From: Hyphomicrobium_A sp964493785
GTDB taxonomy: Bacteria; Pseudomonadota; Alphaproteobacteria; Rhizobiales; Hyphomicrobiaceae
DNA: 64,000 nucleotides
Direction: 5' to 3'
NCBI GenBank assembly: GCA_964493785.1
Contig: CAZBPM010000010.1
Span: 1-64,000 of the forward strand
The notes under the pieces: model-generated
The model's input: only the letters and a program-made list of their open reading frames with translations
Databases searched by the model: none
What the model was told of the DNA's origin: nothing
Program-made: the position numbers and the translations under genes
Shown: positions 62,302-64,000 of the stretch, piece after piece
How the letters are laid out: each line of letters begins with the position of its first letter
How positions within the stretch are numbered: position 1 is the stretch's first letter

Positions 62302-63864
62302 GTGACGGAACTGACCAAGCTCACCATCGCCGAGGCGCGCGACAAGCTGCGCAAGCGCGAGGTCTCCTCAACCGAGTTGACCGAGGCTTTCATCGGCGCG
62401 ATCGAACAGGCGAACCCCGAGATCAACGCTTTCGTGCTGCAGACGCCAGAGCTGGCGCTGGAGCAGGCCAAGGAAAGCGACAAGCGCCTGAAGTCCGGCG
62501 ACGCGCGTCCGCTCGAAGGCCTGCCGCTCGGCAACAAGGATCTCTTCTGCACCAAGGACGTGCGCACCACGGCCTGCTCGAAGATCCTCGGCGACTTCGC
62601 GCCGACCTATGAATCGACCGTCGGCAGCAATCTATGGAATGCCGGCGCCGTCATGCTCGGCAAGCTCAACTGCGACGAGTTCGCGATGGGCTCCTCCAAC
62701 GAGACCAGCGCCTTCGGCCCCGTCGTGTCGCCGTGGCGGCGCACGCGTGACGGCGTCGTCGTGCCGGACAAGCTCGTCCCGGGCGGCTCGTCGGGTGGCT
62801 CGTCGGCTGCCGTCTCCGCTGACCTGTGCCTCGCGGCCACCGCGACCGATACCGGCGGTTCGATCCGCCAGCCCGCCGCGCTGACCGGCACCGTCGGCAT
62901 CAAGCCGACCTACGGCCGCTGCTCGCGCTGGGGCATCGTCGCGTTTGCATCCTCGCTCGACCAGGCCGGGCCGATCGCCAAGACCGTGCGCGACGCAGCC
63001 ATCATGCTGCGGGCGATGGCGAGCCACGATCCGAAGGATTCGACCTCCGTCGACACGCCCGTCCCCGACTACGAGACAGCGCTCGGTCAGGGCGTGAAGG
63101 GGCTGCGCATCGGCGTGCCGAAGGAATATCGCGTCGAGGGCATGTCGAAGGAGATCGACAAGCTCTGGCAGGACGGGATCGCCTGGCTCAAGGCAGCCGG
63201 CGCCACCATCCACGAGATCTCTCTGCCGCACACGAAGTACGCGCTTCCTGCCTACTACATCGTCGCCCCCGCCGAGGCCTCGTCTAATCTCGCGCGCTAC
63301 GACGGCGTGCGCTACGGCCTGCGCGTTCCCGGCAAGGACCTCATCGACACCTATGAGAACACGCGCGCGGCCGGCTTCGGCAAGGAAGTTCGCCGCCGCA
63401 TCCTCATCGGCACGTACGTGCTGTCGGCCGGCTACTACGACGCCTACTATCTCAAGGCCCAGAAGGTCAGGACGCTCATCAAGCGCGACTTCGACGATGC
63501 GTGGAAGTCGGTCGACGTCGTGCTGACGCCGACGACCCCGTCGCCTGCCTTCGGTTTCGGCGAGAAGACCGGCGATCCGCTCGCCATGTACCTCGAGGAC
63601 ATCTTCACCGTGACGGTGAACATGGCCGGCCTGCCGGGCATCTCGGTGCCTGCGGGGCTTTCGAGCGAGGGCACGCCGCTCGGCCTTCAGCTCATAGGTA
63701 AACCGTTCGACGAGGCGACGCTGTTCCGCGCCGCCCAGGCGATCGAGGACGCAGCCGGCCGCTTCGTCGTCAGCGACCGCTGGTGGGAAGGCGGCGCGAA
63801 GGCGTCTGCGCCGGCCGAAAAGAAAGCAGGTGACAAGCGTAAGGTCGGGAGCAAGCAGAAATGA
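62302..63864 (+). CDS. gatA: Asp-tRNA(Asn)/Glu-tRNA(Gln) amidotransferase subunit A
   Basis: A 520-residue amidase subunit that releases ammonia from glutamine. The Ser-cisSer-Lys triad is K79 in LPLGNKDLFCT, a cis-Ser in VPGGSSGGSSAAVSA (about 163-164) and S187 in TDTGGSIRQPA. LFSR-like TYGRCSRWGIVAFASSLDQ is the next block. The start is GTG at 62302 with GGAG nine bases upstream. The tail is Lys-rich, and the stop overlaps the next ATG (ATGA). Confidence 0.96.
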   Translation: MTELTKLTIAEARDKLRKREVSSTELTEAFIGAIEQANPEINAFVLQTPELALEQAKESDKRLKSGDARPLEGLPLGNKDLFCTKDVRTTACSKILGDFAPTYESTVGSNLWNAGAVMLGKLNCDEFAMGSSNETSAFGPVVSPWRRTRDGVVVPDKLVPGGSSGGSSAAVSADLCLAATATDTGGSIRQPAALTGTVGIKPTYGRCSRWGIVAFASSLDQAGPIAKTVRDAAIMLRAMASHDPKDSTSVDTPVPDYETALGQGVKGLRIGVPKEYRVEGMSKEIDKLWQDGIAWLKAAGATIHEISLPHTKYALPAYYIVAPAEASSNLARYDGVRYGLRVPGKDLIDTYENTRAAGFGKEVRRRILIGTYVLSAGYYDAYYLKAQKVRTLIKRDFDDAWKSVDVVLTPTTPSPAFGFGEKTGDPLAMYLEDIFTVTVNMAGLPGISVPAGLSSEGTPLGLQLIGKPFDEATLFRAAQAIEDAAGRFVVSDRWWEGGAKASAPAEKKAGDKRKVGSKQK

Positions 63865-64000
63865 GCGATCCCAAACGCCCGTGGGAATGCGCCGACATGG
63901 GGCAGGTGCGCGACGAGATCGATCGCATCGACCTCGCGATGGTCGACCTGATTGCCGAGCGCTTCGGCTACGTCGATCGCGCCTGGCAGCTCAAGAAGAA
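63861..64000 (+). CDS. Chorismate mutase, AroQ class (N-terminal part, runs out of window)
   Basis: The first 46 codons of a gene starting at the ATG that overlaps the gatA stop. VRDEIDRIDLAMVDLIAERF and VDRAWQLKK match the first helix of AroQ-type chorismate mutases, including the Arg and Lys used for substrate binding. Family members convert chorismate to prephenate; small stand-alone forms of about 95-105 residues are commonly placed behind gat or other housekeeping genes. Truncated by the window edge. Confidence 0.85.
   Translation, partial: MSDPKRPWECADMGQVRDEIDRIDLAMVDLIAERFGYVDRAWQLKK

Overview
The window reads as a GC-rich chromosomal segment of an alphaproteobacterium of the Hyphomicrobiales (Rhizobiales), possibly close to Hyphomicrobiaceae. 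The lineage call rests on several things: DivK and PleD side by side, an EipB/DUF1849 envelope protein, a phasin, a cysteine-free L33, ClpS-ClpA, a 25/31-type outer-membrane barrel, and a long minus-strand block (pyrB, a pyrC-like gene, plsY, dprA, topA, rnr, DUF983, rpmG) flanked by pleD/divK, which is a familiar order in this group. I found no tRNA, rRNA, CRISPR array, insertion sequence or prophage.

Layout. 1-4929: iron-sulfur cluster assembly unit sufB(partial)-sufC-sufD-sufS-sufT-sufA, with touching or overlapping ORFs up to sufS. 4945-6617: a TfoX-N protein, a DUF924 protein and a cytochrome b561. 6748-9397, minus strand: rhlE-type DEAD-box helicase and aquaporin, each followed by a terminator. 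9669-14127: membrane fatty acid desaturase; a RuBisCO-like protein translationally coupled to a small cupin; an ArsR regulator overlapping an AHSA1/SRPBCC gene. 14368-18757: a large L,D-transpeptidase with a second, degenerate catalytic-like domain, a secreted PPC/DUF296 protein, a DJ-1/PfpI isonitrile-hydratase-like protein and an outer-membrane barrel. 19037-27411: parE, a stress-type membrane protein, an EamA exporter, panC and bifunctional putA. 27486-31286: a VWA-like/J-domain gene pair, a D,D-carboxypeptidase with SPOR domain, and a phasin. 31573-34420: clpS-clpA. 34532-38225: two secreted proteins, one an inactivated patatin relative, an MHS-type transporter with a large soluble insertion, and a small secreted protein. 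38232-41194, minus: ridA-like, GDPD, FemAB-like and HIT genes. 41348-44535: eipB, DUF3572, divK, pleD. 45113-55706: the minus-strand block named above. 55826-64000: aidB, a PcfJ-like gene, ruvX, a membrane protein fused to a spermidine-synthase-like domain, gatC, gatA and the start of a chorismate mutase.

How the genes fit together. Most of the window is housekeeping: Fe-S assembly, N-end-rule proteolysis, pyrimidine and pantothenate synthesis, chromosome topology, RNA decay, glutaminyl/asparaginyl-tRNA formation and c-di-GMP/cell-cycle signalling. The least ordinary part is the RuBisCO-like protein/cupin pair at 11353-12989. It resembles the pair that, in Rhodospirillum rubrum, converts the methylthio-sugar phosphate left from S-adenosylmethionine use into deoxyxylulose phosphate; here its active site carries several substitutions, so the substrate is open.

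A second theme is enzyme-like proteins that have lost catalytic residues: the patatin relative at 34787-35833, the dihydroorotase-like protein at 53398-54747, the second domain of the L,D-transpeptidase, and the second receiver of PleD.
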